Assembly: GCF_014235185.1 (NCBI RefSeq)
Contig: NZ_CP060131.1
Coordinates: forward strand, 1,247,501-1,311,500
Direction: 5' to 3'
Origin: Pseudonocardia petroleophila
GTDB lineage: Bacteria > Actinomycetota > Actinomycetes > Mycobacteriales > Pseudonocardiaceae
DNA length: 64,000 nucleotides
Position 1 is the stretch's first letter, and each line of letters opens with the position of its first letter. The notes below the pieces were generated by a model that saw only the letters and a program-made list of their open reading frames with translations, had not been told where the DNA came from and did not search any database. The position numbers and the translations under genes were made by a program. This document shows, in pieces, positions 17,001 to 26,701 of this stretch.

Positions 17001-19394
17001 CTACCGATCGCCCGCCCGGTGTCGCTCCGTCCCGGACCGGGACGGACCGGACAGCGCGGCGAGCACCACGTCGAGCACCGCCACCGCCCCGCGCTTGTCC
17101 AGCGGTGCGTTCCCGTTGCCGCACTTGGGCGACTGCACGCACGACGGGCACCCACTGCGGCAGCCGCAGTCGCGGATGGCCGAGCGCGTGGCCGTCAGCC
17201 AGGCCCCGAGCACCTGGTGGCCCCGCTCCGCGAAGCCGGCTCCGCCGGGGTGGCCGTCGTGCACGAACACCGTCGGGCGCCCGGTGTGCGGGTGAAGCGC
17301 GGTGGACATGCCACCGATGTCCCACCGGTCGCAGATCGCGAACAGCGGCAGCAGCCCGATCGCCGCGTGCTCCGCCGCGTGCAGCGCACCCGGCACGTCG
17401 TCCGGGCCGATCCCGGCGGCGGCGAGCGCGGCGTCGTCGACGTCGTAGAACACCGAGCGCGTGCGCAGCGTCTGCTCCGGCATGTCCAACGGCACCGTCT
17501 CGAGCACCGTGCCGTCGGGGGCGCGGCGCTGGTAGGCCACCACCTGGGTGCTCACGTCCACCTCGGCGAACCCCACCCCCACCGGACCGTGCTCGCGCCG
17601 CGACAGCACCCGCACGACCTGCACGTCGGCGGTCGACCGCGCGTCGGTGCGCCACCCGGGATCCGCGGCCACCACCAGCGCCACGCCCGCGTCGAGGTCG
17701 AGCTCCTCCACGAGGTGGCTCTCGCCGCGGTGCAGGTGGATCGCGCCCGGGTGCAGCGTCGCGGGCGCCGACGCCGCGTCGGCCGTGCCGAGCATCCGCC
17801 CGGTCCCGGCCTCCACCACGGCCACCTGGCCCAGCCCCGAGCCGCGGATGTCGACCGAGCCGGCGGGGCGCTCCCGCGTGGAGGGCCAGAACCACCCGGT
17901 GGGCCGCCGGCGCAGCACCCCGTCGGCCACCAGCTCCTCGAGCACGGCCGCGGCGGGCGCCCCGCCGAACGGGCCGTCGACGTCGGCCTGCGTGAGCGGC
18001 AGCTCGGCCGCGGCGCAGACGAGCTGCGGGGCGAGGACGTAGGGGTTGGTCGGGTCGAGCACGCACCCCTCGACGGGGCGGCCGAGCAGCGCCTCGGGAT
18101 GGTGGACGAGGTAGGTGTCCATCGGGTCGTCCCTGGCCACCAGCACGACGAGCGCCGAGTCGGTGGCCCGCCCGGCGCGCCCGGCCTGCTGCCAGAACGA
18201 CGCCCGGGTGCCCGGGAACCCGGCCACGACGACGGCGTCGAGCCCGGCGATGTCGACGCCCAGCTCCAGCGCGTTGGTGGTGGCCACCCCGAGCAGCGCA
18301 CCGCTCGCGAGCGCCGCCTCCAGCGCACGGCGCTCCTCCGGCAGGTACCCGCCGCGGTAGGCCGCCACCCGCGCGGCCAGGTCGGGGTCGACGTCGGCGA
18401 GCAGCCGCCGGGCGCCGAGCGCGGTCAGCTCCGCGCCCCGCCGCGACCGCACGAAGGCGAGCGTGCGGGCTCCCTCGATCACGAGATCGGCGAGCATCCG
18501 GGCCGCCTCGGTGCCGGCGGGGCGGCGGACGGGCGCCCCGTTCTCCCCCGTCAGCTCGGGCAGCAGCGGCGGCTCCCACAGCGCGACGGTGCGTCCGGCG
18601 TGCGGGGACCCGTCGACCGTCACGGCCGTGACGTCGCGCCCGGTGAGCCGGCTCGCGAACGCCGCGGGCTCGGCGACGGTGGCCGAGGCGAGCACGACGG
18701 TCGGGTGCGAGCCGTAGCGCGCGGCGACGCGCAGCAGGCGCCGCAGCAGCAGCGCCACGTGCGAGCCGAACACGCCGCGGTAGGTGTGGCACTCGTCCAC
18801 CACGACGACGTGCAGGCGCCGCAGGAACGTGGCCCACCGGGCGTGCCGGGGCAGCACCGCGCGGTGCAGCATGTCGGGGTTGCTGAAGATCCACCGGGAG
18901 TGGGCGCGGGCCCAGTCGCGCTCCTCCACCGCGGTGTCGCCGTCGAGCGCGGCCGCCCGGACCCCGGGCAGGTCGAGCTCGGCGAGCGCGCGGAGCTGGT
19001 CGGCGGCGAGGGCCTTGGTCGGCGAGAGGTACAGCGCCGTGGCCCGCGGGTCGGCGGCGAGCCGCGAGAGCACGGGCAGCTGGTAGGCCAACGACTTGCC
19101 CGACGCGGTGCCGGTGGCCACCACGACGTCGCGGCCGGCGTGCGCCAGCGAGGCCGCCTCGGCCTGGTGCCGCCACGGCGCCCGCACCCCCCGCCGGAGG
19201 AACGCCGCCCGCACCTCCGGCGGCACCCAGTCCGGCCACGGCACGGCGTCGCCGTCGCGGGCGGGAACCCGGGCGACGTGCCGCAGCGGCCCGTCCCCGT
19301 CGAAGGACCAGGATCCGAACGGGTCGACCCCGGCGGCGGCATCGGCCCCGGCCAGCACCCGCCGCAGCAGCACCTCACCGCGGTCGGCGGTCAC
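17001..19394 (-). CDS. DEAD/DEAH-box helicase with DUF1998 (MrfA/YprA-like, Rv3649 type)
   Basis: A large superfamily-2 DNA helicase, about 797 residues. Motif Q/I: APWRHQAEAASL and VVATGTASGKSLAYQLPV; motif Ia SPTKALAADQL; motif II VVVDECHTYRG (DECH); motif III LASATVAEP; motifs V-VI ATTNALELGVDIAGLDAV and WQQAGRAGR. The C-terminal DUF1998 part has the zinc-binding four-Cys cluster DCGCRSGCPSCVQSPKCGNGN. In Bacillus, MrfA of this family works in mitomycin (interstrand crosslink) repair; a like role here is inferred. Start GTG 19394 has GAGGTGGGG upstream; an earlier GTG at 19445 is possible. The 3' end abuts the hairpin at 16,955. Confidence 0.9.
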   Translation of the reverse strand: MTADRGEVLLRRVLAGADAAAGVDPFGSWSFDGDGPLRHVARVPARDGDAVPWPDWVPPEVRAAFLRRGVRAPWRHQAEAASLAHAGRDVVVATGTASGKSLAYQLPVLSRLAADPRATALYLSPTKALAADQLRALAELDLPGVRAAALDGDTAVEERDWARAHSRWIFSNPDMLHRAVLPRHARWATFLRRLHVVVVDECHTYRGVFGSHVALLLRRLLRVAARYGSHPTVVLASATVAEPAAFASRLTGRDVTAVTVDGSPHAGRTVALWEPPLLPELTGENGAPVRRPAGTEAARMLADLVIEGARTLAFVRSRRGAELTALGARRLLADVDPDLAARVAAYRGGYLPEERRALEAALASGALLGVATTNALELGVDIAGLDAVVVAGFPGTRASFWQQAGRAGRATDSALVVLVARDDPMDTYLVHHPEALLGRPVEGCVLDPTNPYVLAPQLVCAAAELPLTQADVDGPFGGAPAAAVLEELVADGVLRRRPTGWFWPSTRERPAGSVDIRGSGLGQVAVVEAGTGRMLGTADAASAPATLHPGAIHLHRGESHLVEELDLDAGVALVVAADPGWRTDARSTADVQVVRVLSRREHGPVGVGFAEVDVSTQVVAYQRRAPDGTVLETVPLDMPEQTLRTRSVFYDVDDAALAAAGIGPDDVPGALHAAEHAAIGLLPLFAICDRWDIGGMSTALHPHTGRPTVFVHDGHPGGAGFAERGHQVLGAWLTATRSAIRDCGCRSGCPSCVQSPKCGNGNAPLDKRGAVAVLDVVLAALSGPSRSGTERHRAGDR

Positions 19395-19485
19395 CGCCCC
19401 ACCTCGGGGTACCGCGTCGCCGTCCACGGGGACCGAGGTTGGCACACCCCACCGACAACCCGACCGCCCCGCCGGCGACGCGGGG

Positions 19486-20427
19486 TCAGCCGAGCGCCTC
19501 CACCGCCGCCGCGGCCACGGCCGTGACCTCGGCCCGGGCCGCGCTCCACCCCGGCCCGGTGGGCACGCGCGTCAGCACCGACACGACGTAGCGCTGATCC
19601 AGCCCCACGGTCCCGGCGCTGTGCAGGTAGTACTGCCCGGAGAAGCAGCACATCCAGCCCTGCTTGGCGTGCGCACCCACGCCGCCGGCCCCGTCCACCA
19701 CCGGGTCGAGCAGACCGAAGGCCTGGTCGAAGCCGTCGGCCGCGATCGACGGCGCGGCGGAGAGGGCGTCGACCACGACGGCTCGGTCGTCGGCCGGCAT
19801 CTCCCCGAGCACGTAGTCGTAGACGCGCAGGTAATCGGTGGCCGACACCGACATCTCGCCCCACTGCGACGGGTCGTCGGGCGCCGTGGTGCCGGTGAGC
19901 CCCAGGTCGGCGCTCACGCGCGCGGCGGCCCCGACCCCGTCGAAGCGCACCCAGAGCGCGTTCATCGCGGAGTCGTCGCTGGGCCCGAGCGCCCGGCGGA
20001 TCAGGTCCAGGTCGTCGTCGGTGACGACCAGCCCCTCGGTCCGGCGCCGGTCGAGCACGTCGACGGCGACCACCAGCTTCGACAGCGACGCCGTGTAGAA
20101 CGGCTCGGCGCCGCGGTCGCCGACCGCGGCCTCCCCGGTGGTGCGGTCGAGGACCGCCACCCCGAGCTCGGTCGTGGGGGCGGCGGTCGACTGCGCCGCG
20201 TCGACGGCGGCCTGGGCGGACCCGGTGGGCAGCGGCGCCAGGGTGAACGCGAGGTCCGGGATGGTGGGGACCAGGGCCGGGGCGGACGCCGACGGCACCG
20301 CGACGGCGGAGCGGGTCATCCCCACCGGGCGGTCCGGGGCCGCGAGGAGCGGGATCGCCAGGCTCACCACGGCGAGGCAGGCGCACACCAGTCCACCGGC
20401 GGCCACCGGTCGGGTTCGGGAGGTCAC
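19486..20427 (-). CDS. Exported serine hydrolase (beta-lactamase/PBP-like)
   Basis: A 313-residue exported protein with an N-terminal hydrophobic segment (GGLVCACLAVVSLAIPLLAA). The serine-dependent beta-lactamase-like fold shows Ser-x-x-Lys as TASLSKLVVAVDVL (Ser114, Lys117), SDDSAMN as the SxN-type second motif, and a HAKQGWMCC segment at the KTG-like place. The usual KTG threonine is thus not conserved, so true beta-lactamase activity is doubtful. Cell-wall-related or unknown hydrolase function is likelier. Start GTG 20427 (MTSRTRPVAAGG) gives the most natural signal peptide; the frame is open for 41 further codons upstream. Confidence 0.78.
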   Translation of the reverse strand: MTSRTRPVAAGGLVCACLAVVSLAIPLLAAPDRPVGMTRSAVAVPSASAPALVPTIPDLAFTLAPLPTGSAQAAVDAAQSTAAPTTELGVAVLDRTTGEAAVGDRGAEPFYTASLSKLVVAVDVLDRRRTEGLVVTDDDLDLIRRALGPSDDSAMNALWVRFDGVGAAARVSADLGLTGTTAPDDPSQWGEMSVSATDYLRVYDYVLGEMPADDRAVVVDALSAAPSIAADGFDQAFGLLDPVVDGAGGVGAHAKQGWMCCFSGQYYLHSAGTVGLDQRYVVSVLTRVPTGPGWSAARAEVTAVAAAAVEALG

Positions 20428-20551
20428 GCAGCGTTCACGATCGACACGCGTGGAGAGTTCGCGAGGACACGCGGTCGGGGCACTTCGTGACCTTATCGTT
20501 GCGCGGCCGTCGCCGCGCACCACCGCCCGAACGCGGCGCACGTCACACATT

Positions 20552-20557
20552 TACACT
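20552..20557 (+). promoter_or_regulatory. Probable -10 element for hppA
   Basis: tacact (20552-20557) fits the actinobacterial TANNNT -10 pattern and lies in the 233-bp space between the divergent serine-hydrolase and hppA genes, about 100 bp before the hppA start. No good -35 is visible. Confidence 0.4.
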
Positions 20558-20660
20558 GCACGCGCCCGCCACCGCGCCTACCTGCGGAGACGGCTCGTGA
20601 AGACGCCAGGGTCGACGTCCACGCCCCTGGCCCTAGTGATCCACTGAACCAGGAGGACGG

Positions 20661-22970
20661 ATGTCTCGGTCCACCCTCGCCGCGGACGCAGGTTCCATCG
20701 CGCTCGCGTCGAACGACTACATCATCGTCGGTGTGGTCGCGGTGGTCGCCCTCGCTGCACTGGCCATCGGCTTCGTCCTGCGCAGGGAGGTGCTCGCGGC
20801 TGACGCGGGCACCCCCAAGATGCAGGACATCGGCCGTGCGGTCCAGGAAGGCGCCACGGCGTACCTCAACCGCCAGTTCAAGACGCTCGCCGTCTTCGTC
20901 GTCATCGTGTTCTTCCTGCTGTTCGCGCTTCCCGCAGCGAACTTCGGCGAGAGCATTGGCCGCTCGATCTTCTTCCTGATCGGCGCGCTGTTCTCCGCCA
21001 CCATCGGCAGCCTGGGCATGCGCCTGGCGACGGCAGCGAACATCCGTGTCGCCTCCGCGTCGCGCGAGGAGGGCGGCCGGGAGAAGGCCACCCGCATCGC
21101 GTTCCGCACCGGTGGCGTCGTCGGCATGTTCACCGTCGGCCTGGGCCTGTTCGGTGCGGCCGTGGTCGTGCTCGTCTACGCCGGTGGCGCTCCCCGCGTG
21201 CTGGAGGGCTTCGGCTTCGGAGCCGCGCTGCTCGCGATGTTCATGCGCGTCGGTGGCGGCATCTTCACCAAGGCCGCCGACGTGGGTGCCGACCTGGTCG
21301 GCAAGGTCGAGCAGGGCATCCCGGAGGACGACCCCCGCAACGCCGCCACGATCGCCGACAACGTCGGCGACAACGTGGGTGACTGCGCCGGCATGGCCGC
21401 GGACCTCTTCGAGTCCTACGCCGTGACGCTCGTGGCCGCGCTGATCCTCGGCACCGCCGCGTTCGGCCTGCAGGGCCTGCTGTTCCCGCTGATCGTGCCG
21501 GCCATCGGCGTGATCACCGCGGTGATCGGCGTCTACATCACCCGCACCCGCCCCAACGAGGGCAGCCTGACGACGATCAACCGGAGCTTCTACATCTCCG
21601 CGGCCATCTCCGCGGTGCTCAGCGCGATCGCCGCGTACGTCTACCTGCCCGACAGCTTCCAGGGGCTGACGAACCCGACCGACGGCACCGTCGTCGCCGC
21701 CATGACCGGCACCGACCCGCGGCTGCTCGCCACGGTCGCCGTGGTCATCGGCATCGTGCTGGCCGCGGCCATCCTCAAGCTGACCGGGTACTACACCGGC
21801 ACCGAGGACAAGCCGGTCAAGGACGTGGGCGAGTCCTCGCTCACCGGTGCCGCCACGGTCATCCTGTCCGGCATCTCGATCGGCTTCGAGTCGGCCGTCT
21901 ACACCGCGCTGGTCATCAGCGCGGCCGTGTTCGGTGCGTTCGCGCTGGCCACGGGCTCGATCACGGTGGCCCTGTTCGCGGTGGCGCTGGCCGGTACCGG
22001 CCTGCTCACCACGGTCGGCGTCATCGTCGCGATGGACACGTTCGGCCCGGTGGCCGACAACGCCCAGGGCATCGCCGAGATGTCGGGCGACGTGTCGGGC
22101 CCCGGCGTCGACATCCTCACCGAGCTCGACGCGGTGGGGAACACGACGAAGGCCATCACCAAGGGCATCGCGATCGCCACGGCCGTGCTCGCGGCCACCG
22201 CGCTGTTCGGGTCGTACCGCGACGCGATCAACGTGGCTCTCGTCGAGGCCGGTGCGTCGCTGCCCGACCTCGCCTTCGCGGTGTTCACCCCGAACACCCT
22301 CGTCGGCGTGATCATCGGTGCCTCGGTCGTCTTCATGTTCTCGGGTCTGGCGATCAACGCCGTCACCCGGGCCGCGGGCGCGATCGTGTTCGAGGTGCGC
22401 CGGCAGTTCAAGGAGAACCCGGGGATCATGGACTACTCCGTGCGCCCCGACTACTCCCGCGTGGTCGACATCTGCACCCGCGACTCGCTGCGCGAGCTGG
22501 CCACCCCCGGCCTGCTGGCGATCTTCGCCCCGATCGCGGTCGGCTTCGGCCTCGGCGTCGGCCCGCTGGCCGGCTACCTGGCCGGCGCCATCGCCACCGG
22601 CACCCTGATGGCCGTGTTCCTGGCCAACTCCGGTGGCGCATGGGACAACGCGAAGAAGCTGGTCGAGGACGGTGCGCACGGGGGCAAGGGATCGCCCGCG
22701 CACGAGGCCACGATCATCGGTGACACCGTCGGTGACCCGTTCAAGGACACCGCCGGCCCGTCGATCAACCCGCTGCTCAAGGTCATGAACCTGGTCGCCG
22801 TGCTCATCGCGCCGGCCGTCGTGGCCCTGTCGTTCGGCACCACGGCCAACCCCGTGATCAGCATCGTCATCGCGCTCGTCGCGGTCGCGATCATCATCGG
22901 GGCGATCGTGGTCGCCAAGCGTCGCTCGACGTCGATCACCGACACCCCCGCGGAGAGTGCGGTCGCCTGA
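20661..22970 (+). CDS. hppA: Membrane-bound proton-pumping pyrophosphatase
   Basis: A 769-residue enzyme with about 16 membrane helices that hydrolyses pyrophosphate and pumps protons outward. The PPi site motifs are present: AADVGADLVGKVEQGIPEDDPRNAATIADNVGDNVGDCAGMAADLFES and, late, GDTVGDPFKDTAGPSINPL. In the K+-selectivity region it reads GNTTKAITKG: Lys at the position that is Ala in K+-dependent enzymes and Thr three residues later, the signature of the K+-independent H+-pumping class. Start ATG 20661 follows aggagg at 7-8 bases. The first 20 residues form a short soluble lead before helix 1. A strong terminator follows at 22,987. Confidence 0.96.
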   Translation: MSRSTLAADAGSIALASNDYIIVGVVAVVALAALAIGFVLRREVLAADAGTPKMQDIGRAVQEGATAYLNRQFKTLAVFVVIVFFLLFALPAANFGESIGRSIFFLIGALFSATIGSLGMRLATAANIRVASASREEGGREKATRIAFRTGGVVGMFTVGLGLFGAAVVVLVYAGGAPRVLEGFGFGAALLAMFMRVGGGIFTKAADVGADLVGKVEQGIPEDDPRNAATIADNVGDNVGDCAGMAADLFESYAVTLVAALILGTAAFGLQGLLFPLIVPAIGVITAVIGVYITRTRPNEGSLTTINRSFYISAAISAVLSAIAAYVYLPDSFQGLTNPTDGTVVAAMTGTDPRLLATVAVVIGIVLAAAILKLTGYYTGTEDKPVKDVGESSLTGAATVILSGISIGFESAVYTALVISAAVFGAFALATGSITVALFAVALAGTGLLTTVGVIVAMDTFGPVADNAQGIAEMSGDVSGPGVDILTELDAVGNTTKAITKGIAIATAVLAATALFGSYRDAINVALVEAGASLPDLAFAVFTPNTLVGVIIGASVVFMFSGLAINAVTRAAGAIVFEVRRQFKENPGIMDYSVRPDYSRVVDICTRDSLRELATPGLLAIFAPIAVGFGLGVGPLAGYLAGAIATGTLMAVFLANSGGAWDNAKKLVEDGAHGGKGSPAHEATIIGDTVGDPFKDTAGPSINPLLKVMNLVAVLIAPAVVALSFGTTANPVISIVIALVAVAIIIGAIVVAKRRSTSITDTPAESAVA

Positions 22971-22986
22971 CCCCGCCCCCCGCCGT

Positions 22987-23023
22987 CCGGAGGCCGTCCA
23001 CCCCACGGGTGGGCGGCCTCCGG
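22987..23023 (+). terminator. hppA terminator
   Basis: ccggaggccgtccaccc (22987-23003) pairs with gggtgggcggcctccgg (23007-23023) with one mismatch, loop of three bases. It lies 17 bp after the hppA stop. GC-rich and without a T-run. Confidence 0.85.
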
Positions 23024-23069
23024 CGCGTCGGGGGTCGGCAGGATCGAACGGGTGTTCTATCCTCCGGGC

Positions 23070-23663
23070 GTGCCGCAGCTGTCGCTGTTCTCCGCCGACG
23101 CGCGCCCGGCCGGGGTGCGCGATCTCGGCGGCCTGCTCTGCGGGCCGGGCCGGATCGTCCGCTTCGGCGCGGGGGACCAGGCCCGGCTCTCGACCGTCCT
23201 GGTCGACGCCGCCCGCGGGCCCGCCGTCGCCGCCGCCTGCGCCGCCACCGGCATCCGGGTCGAGGTCGTCACCACGGAGTCCGGCGCGGCGGCCGTCCGC
23301 AGCGCGTTCCGCTGCGACCTCGTCGGCCTGGCCGCCGAGTGGACCGCCGGGTCGGTCAAGACGGTGCCGGCGGGCTGGCAGCTCGACGGCGCCGCGCTGC
23401 GGCTGTGGGCGCTCGCCGCGGGCCGCCCCGACGACCACGGCGGCTACCTCCTGATGCTCGACCCGGACGCCCCCGGGACGCACCTCCCGCTGCTCGCGGC
23501 CACCACCCGGCTGGGCATCCCCCCGGCCAGGACGGCCTGCGGCACGGCCCTGCGGATCAGCGGGACGCGGCGGGTCCAGCGGCTCGTCGAGCTGGTCGGC
23601 CCGGCCCCCCGCGGGGTCCCCGACGGCGACTGGCCGCGGTGCTGGGGACGCCGGGCGAGTTGA
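23070..23663 (+). CDS. Conserved actinobacterial hypothetical protein (Rv3647c position)
   Basis: A protein of 197 residues (203 if GTG 23052 is used) starting PQLSLFSADARPAGVRDLGGLLCGPGRIVRFGAGDQARLS. It sits directly upstream of topA, the position of Rv3647c in M. tuberculosis. I see no enzyme motif. YLLMLDPDAPGTHLPLLAATTRLGI and RTACGTALRISGTRRVQRLVELVG resemble in spacing the LAGLIDADG-derived folds found in WhiA-type proteins, but this is weak. It is alanine- and arginine-rich, lacks membrane segments, and is probably cytosolic. Whether it is co-transcribed with topA is unclear (157 bp gap). Confidence 0.8.
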   Translation: MPQLSLFSADARPAGVRDLGGLLCGPGRIVRFGAGDQARLSTVLVDAARGPAVAAACAATGIRVEVVTTESGAAAVRSAFRCDLVGLAAEWTAGSVKTVPAGWQLDGAALRLWALAAGRPDDHGGYLLMLDPDAPGTHLPLLAATTRLGIPPARTACGTALRISGTRRVQRLVELVGPAPRGVPDGDWPRCWGRRAS

Positions 23664-23820
23664 CAGAGGTGGTTACGCTCCCCCGGCACGGAGCGTCCCG
23701 GTGTGACCGAGGCGACACCCTGCGTGGGTGGGCAGGCCCGGTATCGGTGTGTAGGCCGGAGTGGGAGGCCCGCATACTGCGAGGGCAGGCCACCGCGCAG
23801 CCGCGAAGGAACAGGACAAC

Positions 23821-26679
23821 GTGACAACCGGAACGACGAGCTCAGCACCCGACACCGGGGAAGACACCGGCGCCCCGAAGGCAGGGGGCGGCCGGCGCAC
23901 CCGCACGCCCTCGGCCACCGCGACCGGACGTCCGACCCGCCGGCTGGTGATCGTCGAGTCCGGCACGAAGGCCGCCAAGATCCAGAAGTACCTGGGCAAG
24001 GACTACGTGGTCGAGGCCTCCGTCGGCCACATCCGCGACCTGCCCCGCGGCGCGGCCGACGTCCCGGCCAAGCACAAGGGCGAGGCGTGGGCCCGCCTCG
24101 GCGTCGACGTCGACAACTCCTTCGCCCCGCTCTACATCATCACGCCGGAGAAGCGCAGCAAGGTCGCCGAGCTGCGCGAGGCGCTCAAGTCCGTCGACGA
24201 GCTCCTGCTCGCGACGGACCCCGACCGCGAGGGCGAGGCCATCGCCTGGCACCTGCTCGACACCCTCAAACCGAAGATCCCGGTCCGCCGGATGGTCTTC
24301 CACGAGATCAGCGAGCCGGCCATCCGCGCCGCGGTGGAGAACCTGCGCGACCTCGACCAGGACATGGTCGACGCCCAGGAGACCCGCCGGATCCTCGACC
24401 GCCTCTACGGCTACGAGGTCTCCCCCGTGCTGTGGAAGAAGGTCATGCCGAAGCTCTCGGCGGGCCGGGTGCAGTCGGTGGCCACGCGGATCGTCGTGGC
24501 CCGCGAGCGCGAGCGGATGGCGTTCGTCTCCGCGTCGTACTGGGACATCGCCGCGCAGATGGACGCCGGCGCCGACGCCACGCCGCGCCAGTTCGGCTCC
24601 CGCCTGGTCGCGATCGACGGCACGCGCGTCGCCACCGGCCGCGACTTCGGGGCCGACGGGCGGCTCAAGTCCGACGCGAAGGCCCTGGACGAGGCGGGCG
24701 CCCGCCGGCTCGCCGAGGCGCTGCAGGGCCGCGACCTCACCGTCGAGTCGGTCGAGTCGAAGCCGTACACGCGCAAGCCGTACGCGCCGTTCATGACCTC
24801 GACGCTGCAGCAGGAGGCCGGCCGCAAGCTCCGCTTCTCGGCCGACCGCACGATGCGCAGCGCGCAGCGGCTCTACGAGAACGGCTACATCACCTACCTG
24901 CGCACCGACTCCACCACGCTGAGCCCTGCCGCCATCGACGCGGCCAGGAGCCAGGCGCGCGAGCTCTACGGCGACGCCTACGTGCCCGCGCAGCCCCGGC
25001 AGTACACCCGGAAGGTCAAGAACGCGCAGGAGGCCCACGAGGCCATCAGGCCCGCGGGCGACGTCTTCCGCACGCCGGGCGAGATCGCCCGCGAGGTCGA
25101 CGGCGACGACTTCCGGCTCTACGAGCTGATCTGGCAGCGCACGGTGGCCTCGCAGATGGCCGACGCGCGCGGCACCACGATGAGCATCCGGATCGCGGGC
25201 ACCGCCGCCACCGGCGAGGCCGTCACGTTCGCCACCTCGGGCCGCACGATCACCTTCCCCGGGTTCCTCAAGGCCTACGTCGAGACCGTCGACGACCAGG
25301 CGGGCGGCGAGGCCGACGACGCGGAGTCGCGGCTGCCGGAGCTGACGAAGGGCCAGGCGGTGACCGCCGCGTCGCTGACGCCGGAGGGCCACTCCACCAA
25401 CCCGCCGTCGCGGTTCACCGAGCCCAGCCTGATCAAGCAGCTCGAGGACCTCGGGATCGGCCGCCCGTCCACCTACGCCTCGATCATCAAGACGATCCAG
25501 GACCGCGGGTACGTGTGGAAGAAGGGGCAGGCGCTGGTCCCCTCGTGGATCGCGTTCGCCGTCGTCGGGCTGCTCGAGCACCACTTCGGCCGCCTCGTCG
25601 ACTACGACTTCACCGCCGCCATGGAGGACGAGCTCGACGCGATCGCCGCGGGCACCCAGGGCCGCACGCACTGGCTCTCGGGCTTCTACTTCGGCGGCGA
25701 CCAGGGCAGCGAGGGCTCGGTCGCCCGCGCGGGCGGGCTGAAGAAGCTCGTCGGCGTCAACCTGGAGGAGATCGACGCGCGGGAGATCAACTCCGTGCCG
25801 GTCTTCGACGACGTCGTGGTCCGGGTCGGCCGCTACGGCCCGTACCTGGAGCGGATCCGCGACGGGGCGTCGCAGCGGGCCAACCTGCCCGAGGACCTGC
25901 CCCCGGACGAGCTCACCCGCGAGGTCGCCGAGCAGCTGTTCTCGGTGCCGCAGGAGGGCCGCTCGCTGGGCGTCGACCCGATCAGCGGGCACGAGATCGT
26001 CGCCAAGGAGGGCCGCTACGGGCCCTACGTCACCGAGCTGCTCCCCGAGCCGGAGGCCCCGCCCGTCGTGGAGGGCGCGAAGCCCAAGAAGGCGCCCGCG
26101 AAGCCGAAGCCGCGCACGGGGTCGCTGTTCAAGGGCATGTCGACGGAGACGATCACGCTGGAGGAGGCGCTGCGGCTGCTGTCGCTGCCCCGCCTCGTCG
26201 GCGCCGACCCGGAGAGCGGCGAGGAGATCACCGCGCAGAACGGCCGCTACGGGCCCTACCTCAAGAAGGGCACCGACTCGCGGTCGCTCACCGACGAGGA
26301 GCAGCTGTTCACGGTCACCCTCGAGGAGGCCGTGGAGATCTACAAGCAGCCCAAGCAGCGCGGCCGGCGCACCGCGGCGGCCACCCCGCCGCTGCGCGAG
26401 CTGGGCGTCGACGTCAACTCGAAGAAGCCGATGGTGATCAAGGACGGCCGGTTCGGCCCGTACGTCACCGACGGGGAGACGAACGCGAGCCTGCGCAAGG
26501 GCGACAGCGTCGAGCAGATCACCGACGAGCGCGCGTCGGAGCTGCTGGCGGAGCGGCGGGCCAAGGCCCCGGCCCCGAAGAAGGCACCCGCGCGCAAGCC
26601 CGCGGCCAAGAAGCCCGCGGCCAAGAAGCCGGCCGCGAAGCGGGCCCCGGCGGCGAAGAAGGCCCCGGTCGACAAGTAG
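23821..26679 (+). CDS. topA: DNA topoisomerase I (type IA)
   Basis: Relaxes negative supercoils by passing a strand through a transient break. The 952 residues show the Toprim domain (RLVIVESGTKAAKIQKYLG; ATDPDREGEAIAWHLL with the DPDRE metal site), the active-site region YENGYITYLRTDSTTLS with catalytic Tyr, and PSRFTEPSLIKQLEDLGIGRPSTYASI. The C-terminal third has repeated GRYGPYL/V-type domains typical of actinobacterial TopA, which lacks the zinc fingers of E. coli. The protein ends in a Lys/Ala/Pro-rich tail (AAKKPAAKK repeats), also characteristic. Start GTG 23821 is preceded by an AAGGAACAGG ribosome site; the upstream frame is non-coding. Confidence 0.96.
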   Translation: MTTGTTSSAPDTGEDTGAPKAGGGRRTRTPSATATGRPTRRLVIVESGTKAAKIQKYLGKDYVVEASVGHIRDLPRGAADVPAKHKGEAWARLGVDVDNSFAPLYIITPEKRSKVAELREALKSVDELLLATDPDREGEAIAWHLLDTLKPKIPVRRMVFHEISEPAIRAAVENLRDLDQDMVDAQETRRILDRLYGYEVSPVLWKKVMPKLSAGRVQSVATRIVVARERERMAFVSASYWDIAAQMDAGADATPRQFGSRLVAIDGTRVATGRDFGADGRLKSDAKALDEAGARRLAEALQGRDLTVESVESKPYTRKPYAPFMTSTLQQEAGRKLRFSADRTMRSAQRLYENGYITYLRTDSTTLSPAAIDAARSQARELYGDAYVPAQPRQYTRKVKNAQEAHEAIRPAGDVFRTPGEIAREVDGDDFRLYELIWQRTVASQMADARGTTMSIRIAGTAATGEAVTFATSGRTITFPGFLKAYVETVDDQAGGEADDAESRLPELTKGQAVTAASLTPEGHSTNPPSRFTEPSLIKQLEDLGIGRPSTYASIIKTIQDRGYVWKKGQALVPSWIAFAVVGLLEHHFGRLVDYDFTAAMEDELDAIAAGTQGRTHWLSGFYFGGDQGSEGSVARAGGLKKLVGVNLEEIDAREINSVPVFDDVVVRVGRYGPYLERIRDGASQRANLPEDLPPDELTREVAEQLFSVPQEGRSLGVDPISGHEIVAKEGRYGPYVTELLPEPEAPPVVEGAKPKKAPAKPKPRTGSLFKGMSTETITLEEALRLLSLPRLVGADPESGEEITAQNGRYGPYLKKGTDSRSLTDEEQLFTVTLEEAVEIYKQPKQRGRRTAAATPPLRELGVDVNSKKPMVIKDGRFGPYVTDGETNASLRKGDSVEQITDERASELLAERRAKAPAPKKAPARKPAAKKPAAKKPAAKRAPAAKKAPVDK

Positions 26680-26701
26680 CTCGACGCGGGGCCTCCGGGG
26701 G

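Noticed and set aside
22971..23051. Riboswitch between hppA and the next gene
   Set aside because: The structure is a simple long hairpin directly after a stop codon, best explained as a terminator; no conserved ligand-binding core is seen.
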